Origin: Myxococcales bacterium
GTDB lineage: Bacteria > Myxococcota_A > UBA9160 > UBA4427
Reading direction: 5' to 3'
Assembly: GCA_012959805.1 (NCBI GenBank)
Contig: DUCN01000030.1
Location: 1 to 33,088, forward strand
DNA: 33,088 bases
Shown one piece after another: positions 14,929 to 23,670 of the stretch (position 1 is the first letter of the stretch; every line of letters starts with the position of its first letter). The position numbers and the translations under genes are program-made. A model generated the notes under the pieces. It did not search any database. It saw nothing but the letters and a program-made list of their open reading frames with translations, and was not told where the DNA came from.

Positions 14929-17337
14929 CTACATGAAGCTCGGGCGCGAGCCGATGATCTGATCGGCTTCGAGACGTTCATACTCGGCATCATCGACACC
15001 GAGTTCGCTCTGCAAGACCTCTCGATTGTGTTGGCCGAGAGTCGGTGGTGGCACGCGATGTAGATCTCGTTCGAAGCCCGAGAAGGAGGTTGGAAAGGAC
15101 GGGTAGCGAGTCGGCCCGGTCAGCGGATGCTTCATGGTTTGAAAGAACTGGCGCGCTTCGAGCTGGGGATTCGGCATCAGTCGATGAGCGTTGATCGAGG
15201 CACTCGCGGGAACACAGGCCCCCAGCATCGCTTCGAGGATTTCGTCCCGCGAACGAGTTCGAGCCCACGCGGACACGCCCGCAAGCAGACTGTCATGCGC
15301 CTTGAGTCGCCCCGCATGGCTGGCCAATTCTTCGGATTGCCGCCATGAATCCATTTCGAGAACGCGACATAGGCTTTGCCACTGTTCATCCGTAGACACC
15401 GAGATGGCCACGCGCTCGGATTCCGATTGCGTTTCGAAGATCCCCTGCGGAGCAGCGTGGGGCATGCTGTTTCCCGATCGCCCGAGCACAACTCCAAACG
15501 CCGAATATTCGATGACCTGTTCGGCGGCGACGGCGAGAGCGGGTTCGACGAGTGCGACTTCCACGACCTGGCCAAGCCCGGTCCGGTCGCGTTCTTCGAG
15601 GGCGAGTCCAATCGCGAAGATCGCATGAGCACTGCCAATTGGATCGCAAGCCCCGCGAATGACTAGCGGCATGTCTTCGTAACCGGTGACCCAGGCCAGC
15701 CCGCTCACCTGCTCGACAGTCATCGCGAATCCCGCTCGGTCGCGCCAGGCCCCATCGAGTCCAAACGCTGGCATCCGAACGAAAATCGCTCGGGGATTCA
15801 GCGATTTGATCGTGTCCGCATCCAGGCCAAACGCCGGCATGACGCGCGCCGAGAAGTTCTCGATTACAAGATCGGCATCCGCGATTAGCCGCTTCAAGAG
15901 TTCGAGTCCTTCGTTCTTGTCGAGTCGCAGCGTAATGCCGCGCTTACCTGGATTGGCACCATGAAAAACATGGGACCACTCCCAAATTGTTTCGTTGCGC
16001 ACAGATCCGGCAAAGCGCATTCCATCGGGCCGCTGGATGGACTCCACCTTGATCACGTCGGCACCAAAATCCGAGAGCATCGAAGTTGTGTAAGGGCCCG
16101 CCCAGAAAGCCGTCAGGTCGACGACGCGAAGTCCAGCGAAGGGCAGGTCGGCATGTCCGAGGCCCTGGTTCGGTGCGGTGGTGGCAGCGACCGTCGGTGT
16201 TTTTTCGAGAGAGAGGAGAAGTTCCTCTCTGTGCTCGTCGACTTTCGGGGTGCGTCCGATCGGCATGGGCTCAGTCGATTCGAGGCGCCACGGTGTGCGC
16301 GGCTGAAGAAATCCGCCCGGCGTTCGACTGAATAGCTGGCGTTCGATCATATGATCGAAGCCGGGTAGATCCTTTCCGTTCCCGATCGGCGCGACCGGAA
16401 TGCGAAGGATCGCGCAGAGTTCGACGATTTCCGCGGTGGTATGTTTGCGCGTCCAATCCCGGATGATTCCCTGAATGAAGTCGATCTGCTCCATTCGTTC
16501 ATAGCCTTCGAGGAATCGCGGATCTTCCGCGAGTTCTTGTTGGCCCATCATTGCGCAGAAGTCGGTCCATTGTTGTCCGGTCTGAGTGCAGACGCCGACG
16601 TGACCGTCGAGTGTTGGCTCGATGGAAGGAATCTCGACTGAACGTGGGATCAGCTGGTCGAAGAACTGGCTACCGAGATCACCGAAGACCGTAAGACATT
16701 GGATCATTGCTTCGAATTGCGAGAGGTCGGCGATCTGTCCTTCGCCCGTCTGCCGCGCCGAGCGCCAGGCTGCGAGGCCGGAAACGCAGGCAAAGGTTCC
16801 CGCAATCCAATCGCCGAGCCGTCCGCCGGCGGCAATCGGTTCGCGGTCCGGCAGACCTCGGTATTCGACGGAGCCTGTCGCGGCTTGAAGCGTAAAATCG
16901 TTTGCCGCATGGTCGGCCCAGGGTCCCGATTGGCCCCAGGGCGAAATTCGTACGATGCAGAGGCGTGGATTTTCTTCGAGCCAGGTTTCCGGCGTTAAGC
17001 CGCGGCTTTCGAGGCCGCCCGCGCCCCAGTCTTCGAAGACGATCTGCGCCCGCGCCGCGAAGGCGTTGAATCGCGCTCGGTCCTGGGCGTCGCGGGGGTT
17101 GAGAACGATGCTGCGTTTTCCAGCGTTCAAATATTGAAAGAGTGGGCTCGACTCGTCTTCCTCGAGCCTTTGTTGGGAAGCCGTCCAATGACGGAGCGGG
17201 TCGCCCTTCGGCAACTCGATCTTGATGACGCTGGCCCCCGCGTCGACGAAGAGCTTCGTCGCATAGGGACCCGCGATATCAGACGTCAGGTCGAGAATTT
17301 GAAGACCGGTCAATGGGCCCGATCGATCGTCAGACAT
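14929..17337 (-). CDS. Tandem fusion of two CaiB/BaiF CoA-transferase domains (802 aa)
   Basis: Two full-length family III CoA-transferase units in one chain. Unit 1 (about 1-380) has GLQILDLTSDIAGPYATKLF, GASVIKIELPKGDP and the catalytic-type aspartate D176 in GGRLGDWIAG. Unit 2 (about 397-790) has GLRVVDLTAFWAGPYTTSML, GADVIKVESIQRPDGM and the matching aspartate D565 in RGACDPIGSAH. Both keep the aspartate, so both may be active; the halves are clearly diverged rather than a recent copy. Since family enzymes form ring-shaped interlocked dimers, the fusion probably builds the dimer from one chain, perhaps with two specificities. Divergent from the luciferase-like gene at 17412, with a 74-base shared upstream region. 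Confidence 0.92.
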   Translation of the reverse strand: MSDDRSGPLTGLQILDLTSDIAGPYATKLFVDAGASVIKIELPKGDPLRHWTASQQRLEEDESSPLFQYLNAGKRSIVLNPRDAQDRARFNAFAARAQIVFEDWGAGGLESRGLTPETWLEENPRLCIVRISPWGQSGPWADHAANDFTLQAATGSVEYRGLPDREPIAAGGRLGDWIAGTFACVSGLAAWRSARQTGEGQIADLSQFEAMIQCLTVFGDLGSQFFDQLIPRSVEIPSIEPTLDGHVGVCTQTGQQWTDFCAMMGQQELAEDPRFLEGYERMEQIDFIQGIIRDWTRKHTTAEIVELCAILRIPVAPIGNGKDLPGFDHMIERQLFSRTPGGFLQPRTPWRLESTEPMPIGRTPKVDEHREELLLSLEKTPTVAATTAPNQGLGHADLPFAGLRVVDLTAFWAGPYTTSMLSDFGADVIKVESIQRPDGMRFAGSVRNETIWEWSHVFHGANPGKRGITLRLDKNEGLELLKRLIADADLVIENFSARVMPAFGLDADTIKSLNPRAIFVRMPAFGLDGAWRDRAGFAMTVEQVSGLAWVTGYEDMPLVIRGACDPIGSAHAIFAIGLALEERDRTGLGQVVEVALVEPALAVAAEQVIEYSAFGVVLGRSGNSMPHAAPQGIFETQSESERVAISVSTDEQWQSLCRVLEMDSWRQSEELASHAGRLKAHDSLLAGVSAWARTRSRDEILEAMLGACVPASASINAHRLMPNPQLEARQFFQTMKHPLTGPTRYPSFPTSFSGFERDLHRVPPPTLGQHNREVLQSELGVDDAEYERLEADQIIGSRPSFM

Positions 17338-17411
17338 ATTCGTTCACCGGCTTCCCCATCGTCGCTCGAGAATCTACCATCCATCGTGAGAGTAACGGAG
17401 ACCAAACCGAA

Positions 17412-18230
17412 TTGAAGCGATCGATTCTCGTCCAGATCGGGTCTAGCGACGAGCTGGCCTTCGAGGAATTCCGCGAGGAAGTGCAGCTTGCGGAAAAGCT
17501 TGGACTGGATTCGGTCTGGTGTTTTCCGACGGCGGGCGCTTCCGGGGACTTCCGCGAGAGCGCGCCGCTGATCTGGCTCTCCGCCCTGGCGAGCCAGACC
17601 GAGAAGATTCGGCTTGGTTGGGGATTGGCTGACATGTTGGCACCGGCTAGCCCACCCATTCGAATCGCCGAGCAGGCCGCGGCCCTCGACATCGCATCGA
17701 AGGGACGGCTCGACCTTTCGTGCTTGCCCGAAACAGAGCTCGTCGATGCGCCGGATGAACCCTGGGATGAGGGGATTCGCATGTTGGTGGACATGTGGGA
17801 TCAGCCCGCCTTCTCGTGGACGTCCAATCGGTTCACTGTGATGCCTGTCGACATCCTCCCCAAGCCGCTTCAGCGACCCCATCCGCCGCTTTCGCTCGCA
17901 GGTTGGAATGTGGCGCATGCCATGTCCGCGGGGAGGGCAGGGATGGCCTTTCTCGACTTGTCAGGCGGTGACAACGAAACGCTTCTTCTGCATCGCGAAG
18001 CCTATATCGAAGCCCGAAGCAACACTGATCCAGAGACTCTCGTCTCGACCGGGACTGTGGGCATTGCGGTCGAGTTTGGGCTGCTTGGGCAGGACAGGGA
18101 GCGACTCGAGGAATGGGAGGAGCTTGGCTTTGACGAAGTCATCGTTCGGACGCGGCCTGCCGAAGGCGGTCACCAGGAGGCGGAAGAGCGGATTCGCTAC
18201 CTGGCTGCGGGGAACTCGCAGGTTCACTAG
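17412..18230 (+). CDS. Luciferase-like oxidoreductase (LLM family)
   Basis: A 272-residue bacterial luciferase-fold (TIM-barrel) protein. The pattern VQLAEKLGLDSVWCFP, LSALASQTEKIRLGWGLADM and SPPIRIAEQAAALDIASKGR is typical of flavin- or F420-dependent members. PLQRPHPPLSLAGWN corresponds to the segment binding the cofactor phosphate, and LEEWEELGFDEVIVR to the C-terminal helix and strand. Which cofactor is used cannot be told. The chain is shorter than many relatives (300-350 residues). TTG 17412 with GGAG at 17397-17400 is preferred; extending to 17313 would overlap the divergent CoA-transferase gene and add sequence unlike the family. The divergent arrangement suggests shared control with the CaiB fusion. 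Confidence 0.82.
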   Translation: MKRSILVQIGSSDELAFEEFREEVQLAEKLGLDSVWCFPTAGASGDFRESAPLIWLSALASQTEKIRLGWGLADMLAPASPPIRIAEQAAALDIASKGRLDLSCLPETELVDAPDEPWDEGIRMLVDMWDQPAFSWTSNRFTVMPVDILPKPLQRPHPPLSLAGWNVAHAMSAGRAGMAFLDLSGGDNETLLLHREAYIEARSNTDPETLVSTGTVGIAVEFGLLGQDRERLEEWEELGFDEVIVRTRPAEGGHQEAEERIRYLAAGNSQVH

Positions 18231-18280
18231 CGAAATGATGTTAGGCATCCGCGGTGTGAATTTCGAACATAAGGGGCGAG

Positions 18281-21200
18281 CTAGAAGCTGATCTGCACCG
18301 ATGCTGTCAGGTCCTGGGAAACGGTGTGGGAGGAGACGAAGGATTCGTAGCGCAAGTCGAATTGGAGTCGGTTGGCGTCCTTGGGCGTGAAACTGACGGC
18401 CGCGGCGATCTCGGCGCCACCCCGGTCTTCGCGCCCCTTGATCGTGAAATCGGACACACCGCTTGGCGCCCCCTGAAGCCGCGCATCAATTTTGCGATCC
18501 CAGCCGGTGACCACCTGTCGCCAGCGAACGTCGATCGAGGGTTGCCATACGCCGTCCATCCAAAGGAACCACTGTCCGAGATAGCGAGAATGCAAGTAGC
18601 TCGTACTCGCGCGGACACCGGCATTGAGGGAGCCCACGGCGTCGTCGCGGCTGTCGATGCGAATGCCGAATCCAGAGGTTTCGACTTCATGGATCGGTCT
18701 TTGGTAGACCCAGGCCCAATCAAGGCCGCCGATCGGCTCGACTTTGAAGTCGCCAGCGTCGAAGATGTATCCAACCTCTGCGCCGAGTGAGATGCGGTCA
18801 CTGTCGTGATCGTCGAGTCCGCGGACATTGGTGTCTGTTAGGCCCTCTTCGGAAAATCGGATCCGTCGTCGATCTTGATGAAAGCCATGCCCCCATCCAA
18901 GCGCGCCCTGGACGCGGAGGGGGCCGCGGTTCCAAGCGAATTGGCCCATCAGATCAGTGAGGGTGATCGTACTGGAGCCACGATTATCCCCGCTCACCGT
19001 GCCGCGTTGGCTCGAGATAGCGATGGTGAGATCGAGATCGTCCATCGGCCGGAGATCGACGCCAAAGACGAGGCCACCCAACTGTGCGTTGTATTTGGCG
19101 TGATCGCCGAACTTCTCACGCGAGCGGATTCCACCGACACCGGCAAGCCAAGCCGACCAGGTGTGGGCGTGACAGGGGAGTTGTGCGTCGGCCTTTTGCC
19201 ATGAGACACGTTCGCCTATCGCGCATTCGCGCGGCCGATTGAAGAGCAGATTCGTGACTCGCCGACCTCCGTCGACGATCGCCTGGGTCTGCGCGTCGTA
19301 GATCTCGGGGCTGAGCGCGCGGAAGACGTTATTGAGATTGCCCGACGCTGTGTCAAAGTCATCGAGCAGGTTCTGAAGATCCGGACTTGGGCTGCCGACG
19401 GCTTTGATGTCGTCGAGATGTTTGGCAATGGCGCGCGGAATCGAGCCGGAGGCGACGCCGACCGCGTCGTCGCTCACGAGCTGAATGAATAGACCCGCTG
19501 GAGCATAGGTGGCCTCCAGCACCCGGAGGCCCTGGACCGGCGGTACGAAGTCGAATTGGCCGGTGAAGCCGCCAAGGGCTGATATTGCGAGCAAGGGCGG
19601 GGCCCCGCCGGGCAGACTGGGATCGACGGTTATGCTGAGCGTCCCGTCGAACACGGATGCTCCCATCACGGTCAAAGTCGGTGTTGCGGCTAGAGTCAGT
19701 TCGACCGTGCCGGTTGGGTTGGCACTGAAATCGCCTCCGAGCGTGAGCGGAGTGACGAGCCGGAGCCGCCCGTTGTCTACGATCTCAACGGCGCCGGCGA
19801 AGCCCGCGCCGTTGACGAGGTCCCATCCGAAACTGCCACCGCCGACTTCGACGGTTTCGAAGCCGTCGAGGTGACGCAGGTCGAAAATCTCTGCCGCGAC
19901 CGAGTTGTCAAAAAGCACGGCAACATCATTGCCGGGGCCGCCAAATACGGAAGGGCCGTCATCCGGGTTGGTCAAGGTTGCACCCTGCCTGTGGACATAC
20001 CGATCGTCACCGGCCAGCAATTCGATATCGCCCCGGATATCGCCGGAGTTGTCGATGAGCTCGACGCCGGTCGTTCCGCGAATCGCGACGCCACGATCTG
20101 CGAAAACGCGATCGGTCAGATCGGCGCGGATCGCCGCGTCCGCAGCATTGAAAACTCGATTTTCACTGCCGGCCACGAATTCCCGGATCACGATGAGAGG
20201 CATCGCGTCTCTTCCGCCGATGATCATGCCCCGATTGAGAACGTTGGCCCCGTCGGGAAATTCCGCAGTCAGAAAATCAAATGACGTGAAGAGGTCGTTT
20301 CCTCCGACGGATATGCCGATTGCATCGACTCCGACGGATGTGCCCATTCCATCGATCCCCACATTGATGATCCCCTCGTTGAGAACGAAGCTGTTGTTGG
20401 TATTGGCTGCGTTGGACAGGTCACCTGCGAATATGCCTACGGATCTGTCCCCTGTGACATCGATTTGCCCCATCGCAAAATTGGCGACTCCGCGTGCATT
20501 GGGGCCCGCTTCTCCGACGATCCCTCCGCGAATCCAATCATCCCCGACGCTGATTCCAATGGAGTCCGCGCCGCCGACATTGAGAGTGCCACTATTCGAT
20601 ATGTCTGCGGCGAGCAGAGGGTCGGTCCGGCTGCCCGCTGAGATCCCGCGCGTGAAGTCTCCGATCAGGTCAATCGTTCCCAGTGTCGCGACGCCCGCGT
20701 TGTCGCCACTTTCGATGGCAAAGCTGTTGTCGGTGTTGACGGTAATCGTGCCTCTGTTCACCGCTCCGGCTGGCAGTACACCCGTCGTGTTGTCGCCGAT
20801 CTGAATTCCGCGGCCCCTCGCCCCGTCGAGCACGATCGTCCCGCTGGCTTCGACGTTGACAAAGTTGTCGTTGTTTCCACGAATGCCTACGCCATCTGCG
20901 CCCGTGATCATGATTATCCCCTCGTTGTTGAGGATCGGACTGGTCAAGCTGCCCATGCCGTTGGCGTCGTTGCCGCGAATGCCCGTACCGTTGTCGCCGG
21001 CAATCGTGATCGTGCCCTCGTTGACGACGGTATTGCCGTCTCCGACGTTGATCGCCGTTGCGCCATCAATCATGTTGAGATTGATCGTGCCTTGATTGGT
21101 GATCATGTTGTTGTCGCCGGCGTTGATGCCGAAGCCGTTGGCTTCCGTCACGGTGATTGTCGCGTCGACGCCGATCGTGATGTCATTGTCGTCGCTAGCG

Positions 21201-21439
21201 AGGATCGCGCTGTCGAGAGCGCCGCTTTCGTCGAGTACCGCCGTGCCGCTCGTCGTAATGGTGAGGCCGGTCGCCGTACTTCCGTCGAAGCCGGTCGAAT
21301 CGGTGACGTCGTCGCAGACGACATTGTCGTCATCGACGGGTGAGGCGGGATTACAGTCCGCCTGAGCGGACTCCGTGTACCAGGTGACGGCGAGGAGCGT
21401 GGTAAATAGAAGGAAGGCGGCGCGCGAGATCGGGGTCAT
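18281..21439 (-). CDS. Autotransporter (type Va secretion) with a glycine-rich beta-helix passenger
   Basis: A 1052-residue surface protein. Signal peptide 1-27 is cut after SAQA. The passenger (about 28-700) contains imperfect repeats of the type NxGxIxIxGxxxxGIxxGxxN (for example NEGTITIAGDNGTGIRGN and NNEGIIMITGADGVGIRGNN), as in right-handed beta-helices. A linker with RALSPEIYDAQTQAIVDGG, common just before autotransporter barrels, precedes the C-terminal barrel (about 759-1052: HTWSAWLAGVGG to TASVQISF), which ends in phenylalanine. It acts at the outer membrane, displaying the passenger outside; the passenger ligand or enzyme activity is unknown and no protease triad stands out. AGGA six bases before the ATG supports the start. 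It is divergent from the MaoC gene. Confidence 0.93.
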   Translation of the reverse strand: MTPISRAAFLLFTTLLAVTWYTESAQADCNPASPVDDDNVVCDDVTDSTGFDGSTATGLTITTSGTAVLDESGALDSAILASDDNDITIGVDATITVTEANGFGINAGDNNMITNQGTINLNMIDGATAINVGDGNTVVNEGTITIAGDNGTGIRGNDANGMGSLTSPILNNEGIIMITGADGVGIRGNNDNFVNVEASGTIVLDGARGRGIQIGDNTTGVLPAGAVNRGTITVNTDNSFAIESGDNAGVATLGTIDLIGDFTRGISAGSRTDPLLAADISNSGTLNVGGADSIGISVGDDWIRGGIVGEAGPNARGVANFAMGQIDVTGDRSVGIFAGDLSNAANTNNSFVLNEGIINVGIDGMGTSVGVDAIGISVGGNDLFTSFDFLTAEFPDGANVLNRGMIIGGRDAMPLIVIREFVAGSENRVFNAADAAIRADLTDRVFADRGVAIRGTTGVELIDNSGDIRGDIELLAGDDRYVHRQGATLTNPDDGPSVFGGPGNDVAVLFDNSVAAEIFDLRHLDGFETVEVGGGSFGWDLVNGAGFAGAVEIVDNGRLRLVTPLTLGGDFSANPTGTVELTLAATPTLTVMGASVFDGTLSITVDPSLPGGAPPLLAISALGGFTGQFDFVPPVQGLRVLEATYAPAGLFIQLVSDDAVGVASGSIPRAIAKHLDDIKAVGSPSPDLQNLLDDFDTASGNLNNVFRALSPEIYDAQTQAIVDGGRRVTNLLFNRPRECAIGERVSWQKADAQLPCHAHTWSAWLAGVGGIRSREKFGDHAKYNAQLGGLVFGVDLRPMDDLDLTIAISSQRGTVSGDNRGSSTITLTDLMGQFAWNRGPLRVQGALGWGHGFHQDRRRIRFSEEGLTDTNVRGLDDHDSDRISLGAEVGYIFDAGDFKVEPIGGLDWAWVYQRPIHEVETSGFGIRIDSRDDAVGSLNAGVRASTSYLHSRYLGQWFLWMDGVWQPSIDVRWRQVVTGWDRKIDARLQGAPSGVSDFTIKGREDRGGAEIAAAVSFTPKDANRLQFDLRYESFVSSHTVSQDLTASVQISF

Positions 21440-21566
21440 TTCATTCCTGAGGGTGGAAAAGCACGTAGCCAGACGATAACGACCCCTGGCGCGCTGATCG
21501 ACAATGAGAGAGGCCTATTGTAACTCTAATGTCCTCTTCCAGGTTGTTTGCGCATCGGAGTCATAT

Positions 21567-21579
21567 CAGGGTCACCCTG
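21567..21579. repeat. Short perfect palindrome in the divergent promoter region
   Basis: CAGGGT, one base and ACCCTG form a 13-base palindrome between the divergent autotransporter and MaoC genes, 84-96 bases upstream of the MaoC start. It could be an operator for either gene. It is short enough to arise by chance. Confidence 0.25.
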
Positions 21580-21662
21580 GACTCAATGCGTCATCCATAG
21601 ACAGACACCACCCACTGCACGACTCAGACGAATCAATCGACTTAACCGATAGGAGATACGAT

Positions 21663-22499
21663 ATGACCCTCGACCCCAGCAGTGTTGGCCTCAAAGGCGA
21701 ACCGAGTAAGCGATCATGGACTTCGAAGGATTCTTTGCTCTACGCCGTGGGCGTTGGGGCGGGGACGTCCGAGCTTCCCTTCACCACTGAAAATACCAAG
21801 GACACCCCGCAGCGCGTCTTGCCCACGATGGCTGTGATTCTCGGTGGTGGCGGCATTCCCATGGACAAGGCCGGTTCCTTCAATCCCGCATTGATGGTGC
21901 ACGGGACCGAGGGCATTGAGCTCTACAGCGAAATTCCCGCGGACGGCGAAATCGAGAGCGTGGGCGAAATCACGGGCGTCTGGGACAAGGGCAAGGCCGG
22001 AGTTCTTGAGTTCGAGTCGACTTCGACTTTGATCGCGACGGGCAAGCCGCTCTTCAAGGTGAAGATGTCCATTTACTGTCGTGGCGCTGGCGACTTCGGT
22101 GGAGAACGCGGGCCATCGCCGACCTTCGAAGTGCCGGACCGCAAGGCCGATCATGAGGTCGCGTATACGACGCGTGAAGATCAGGCCCTGACCTATCGAC
22201 TTTCGGGCGATCGGAATCCCCTGCACTCAGATCCCTCTTTTGCTGCGATGGGTGGCTTCGACCGACCGATTTTGCATGGGCTCTGCACCTACGGATTCAC
22301 GGGGCGGGCGCTGCTTCACGCGCTGTGTGACGGTGACCCAGGCAATTTCAAGGGAATGGACGGACGCTTCTCGAAGCCGGTCATGCCCGGGGATACGCTG
22401 ACCGTCTCCATGTGGGTCGACGGAAAGGAAGCGCTCTTCCAGACCAAGAACCAGAATGGCGAAGTCGTGATCGATCAAGGGAATTTCAATTTCGCCTAA
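21663..22499 (+). CDS. MaoC-like (R)-specific enoyl-CoA hydratase, double hotdog
   Basis: A 278-residue protein of the eukaryotic-type hydratase 2 layout: a degenerate N-terminal hotdog (about 1-150) and a C-terminal hotdog with the hydratase 2 signature YRLSGDRNPLHSDPSFA (178-194). The catalytic pair is D183 and H188, with N185 between. GGFDRPILHGLCTYGFTGRA follows as expected. It hydrates trans-2-enoyl-CoA to (R)-3-hydroxyacyl-CoA in the cytoplasm. AGGAG at 21651-21655 marks ATG 21663; an open extension upstream to 21504 has no such site and unrelated sequence. A hairpin about 100 bases downstream may terminate the transcript. It adds the hydration step missing from the atypical crotonases in this window (inference). 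Confidence 0.93.
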   Translation: MTLDPSSVGLKGEPSKRSWTSKDSLLYAVGVGAGTSELPFTTENTKDTPQRVLPTMAVILGGGGIPMDKAGSFNPALMVHGTEGIELYSEIPADGEIESVGEITGVWDKGKAGVLEFESTSTLIATGKPLFKVKMSIYCRGAGDFGGERGPSPTFEVPDRKADHEVAYTTREDQALTYRLSGDRNPLHSDPSFAAMGGFDRPILHGLCTYGFTGRALLHALCDGDPGNFKGMDGRFSKPVMPGDTLTVSMWVDGKEALFQTKNQNGEVVIDQGNFNFA

Positions 22500-22596
22500 G
22501 CGCTACTGGCGGCTCCCTCGTGAAATTTCCGACCCCCCTCGATTGTGTTCCAATTGGGAGGTCGAAGGCGGAGCGGGATTGAGAAGGATTGATTTG

Positions 22597-22626
22597 CCCC
22601 CGTGAGGCCTGGATTCACGGGGGTTT
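22597..22626 (+). terminator. Terminator-like hairpin after the MaoC hydratase gene
   Basis: CCCCCGTGA and TCACGGGGG form a perfect 9-bp stem around a nine-base loop, followed by TTT. The stem is strong and GC-rich and lies about 100 bases after the stop codon. The T-tract is short, so it may be only a partial intrinsic terminator or an mRNA-stabilising hairpin. Confidence 0.55.
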
Positions 22627-22799
22627 CGCTTGTCTGTGATCGGATTGGGTCAAAATGGGCGATGATGTGCCATGAGGTGGGGTTGACTCGACCCAGCGAG
22701 GCGATATCAATCCGAGGTCCCTTGATCATGTCACTTGATCAGAGTTCCGGTTTGACCGAAATGGGGAATGGAGCTTCGCAAGGAGTTTCAGAGGACATC

Positions 22800-22817
22800 G
22801 AATGAGCAGAATGAGCA
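22800..22817. repeat. Tandem 9-base repeat
   Basis: GAATGAGCA occurs twice head-to-tail, then a partial third copy (GA). It is an intergenic simple repeat, probably from slippage. Confidence 0.6.
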
Positions 22818-22869
22818 GAAGGTTCGAGCTGAGAGATCGACGCGTGCGCGTCGCGCGGGTCCGGAGGTG

Positions 22870-22905
22870 CGACTACGCCGACGACTACGCCGGCAACTAC
22901 GCCAC
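22870..22905. repeat. Three imperfect 12-base tandem repeats
   Basis: The units are CGACTACGCCGA, CGACTACGCCGG and CAACTACGCCAC. In the frame starting at 22802 they would read DYAD-DYAG-NYAT, but that frame is not convincingly coding. A role as a binding array is possible but unsupported. Confidence 0.6.
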
Positions 22906-22990
22906 GCGAGTCGTTCACCGGAGGCCCCTCTCGCTCCTTTTGCCCCCTTCGCCTCTTCGCGATCCGATGCGCCTTGAACCGGCCGAGTTT

Positions 22991-23080
22991 AAGACCGGGA
23001 GAGCCTCAGACGAGAGGCCAATAACCGGGCAACAACCGAAACCTAACGAACCCCTTCGCAGCCGCGTGGGGGTTTCGTCG
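22991..23080 (+). ncRNA. Candidate structured RNA or 5' leader before the DUF458 gene
   Basis: Two hairpins follow each other. The first is GCCTC (23003-23007), six-base loop, GAGGC (23014-23018). The second is AACCCC (23049-23054) pairing with GGGGTT (23069-23074), with an inner CGC/GCG stem, followed by TTCGTCGTTT. The second hairpin looks like an intrinsic terminator 75 bases before the gene at 23155. Together they could be a small RNA or a leader that controls read-through. No known riboswitch class was recognised. Confidence 0.3.
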
Positions 23081-23154
23081 TTTGGGCGACCTGTCATAAA
23101 GAGCGAGATGAAGGCAACGTAGAAATCGAAGGTGACTAACAAAGAGGAGCATGG

Positions 23155-23670
23155 ATGCGAACGCGAACGGCTGAGGGTAATGCATGGTGGACGCTTGGCG
23201 GGACCGAGGTCCTCGATGTGATGAGTTCCGTACAGGCGCTCATCCGAAAGGGCCAGATCGTTCACATCGGCACCGATGCTCAGAAGTCGTCGAAGCGAAT
23301 GGAATTCGTGACAGTGGCCTGCGTACTGAATCCCGGTAAGGGCGGACGCGTCTTCTATACCCGGCGCTTCGAACGCAAGGAAATTTCTCTCTTTGAAAAG
23401 CTCTCGACCGAAACCTGGCTCTCGCTTGACCTTGCGATTCGCATGCACGAAGCCTTTGGGCTGACCGCCGACCGCCAGCAGATCTGGGTGCACGTGGATG
23501 CAAATCCAGACGAGCGATACGACTCGAGTGATTACGTCAAGCAGCTGGCGGGAATGGTGGCCGGTTCGGGGTTTCCCGTACTCGTGAAGCCCAACGCCTG
23601 GTGCGCTTCGCACGTGGCCGATTACGCCGTCAAGAACAAACACTTTCGAGCGAGAATGCGGGCGGCCTGA
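23155..23670 (+). CDS. DUF458 / YkuK-like protein (RNase H-like fold)
   Basis: A 171-residue protein related to B. subtilis YkuK. The family is predicted to have an RNase H-like fold, and its function is not established. Visible hallmarks are IVHIGTDAQ (35-43), LNPGKGGRVFYTRR, SLFEKLSTETWLSLDLAIRM, IWVHVDANPDERYDSS with acidic residues on a strand, and VLVKPNAWCASHVADYAVKN near the C terminus. The aspartates of GTDAQ, VDANPD and HVAD could form a metal site as in RNase H (inference). AGAGGAG ends a few bases before ATG 23155; another ATG at 23151 is out of frame. The gene stands alone, preceded by a hairpin-rich leader. Confidence 0.83.
   Translation: MRTRTAEGNAWWTLGGTEVLDVMSSVQALIRKGQIVHIGTDAQKSSKRMEFVTVACVLNPGKGGRVFYTRRFERKEISLFEKLSTETWLSLDLAIRMHEAFGLTADRQQIWVHVDANPDERYDSSDYVKQLAGMVAGSGFPVLVKPNAWCASHVADYAVKNKHFRARMRAA

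Larger units (their letters stand above)
22500..23154. other. Long intergenic stretch with repeats and hairpins
   Basis: About 650 bases without a convincing gene. It holds a terminator-like hairpin (22597-22626), a 9-base tandem repeat (22800-22817), a 12-base tandem repeat (22870-22905) and a pair of hairpins before the next gene (22991-23080). A plus-strand frame at 22802-23122 (106 codons, Arg-rich, with DYAD/DYAG/NYAT repeats) is preceded by AGAGGA but resembles no known protein, so I leave it uncalled. Confidence 0.5.

Noticed and set aside
19905..20804. 299-codon Pro/Ser-rich open frame opposite the autotransporter
   Set aside because: Low-complexity antisense of the Gly/Asn repeat passenger, with no ribosome binding site.
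20300..21300. Repetitive DNA that might suggest a CRISPR or satellite array
   Set aside because: The repeats are imperfect, lack fixed spacers and encode the beta-helix repeats of the autotransporter.
22990..23050. Resemblance to an S-box (SAM) riboswitch from GAGAGCC and CCGGGCAACAACC
   Set aside because: The pieces are in the wrong arrangement and the closing helices do not form; only generic hairpins remain.
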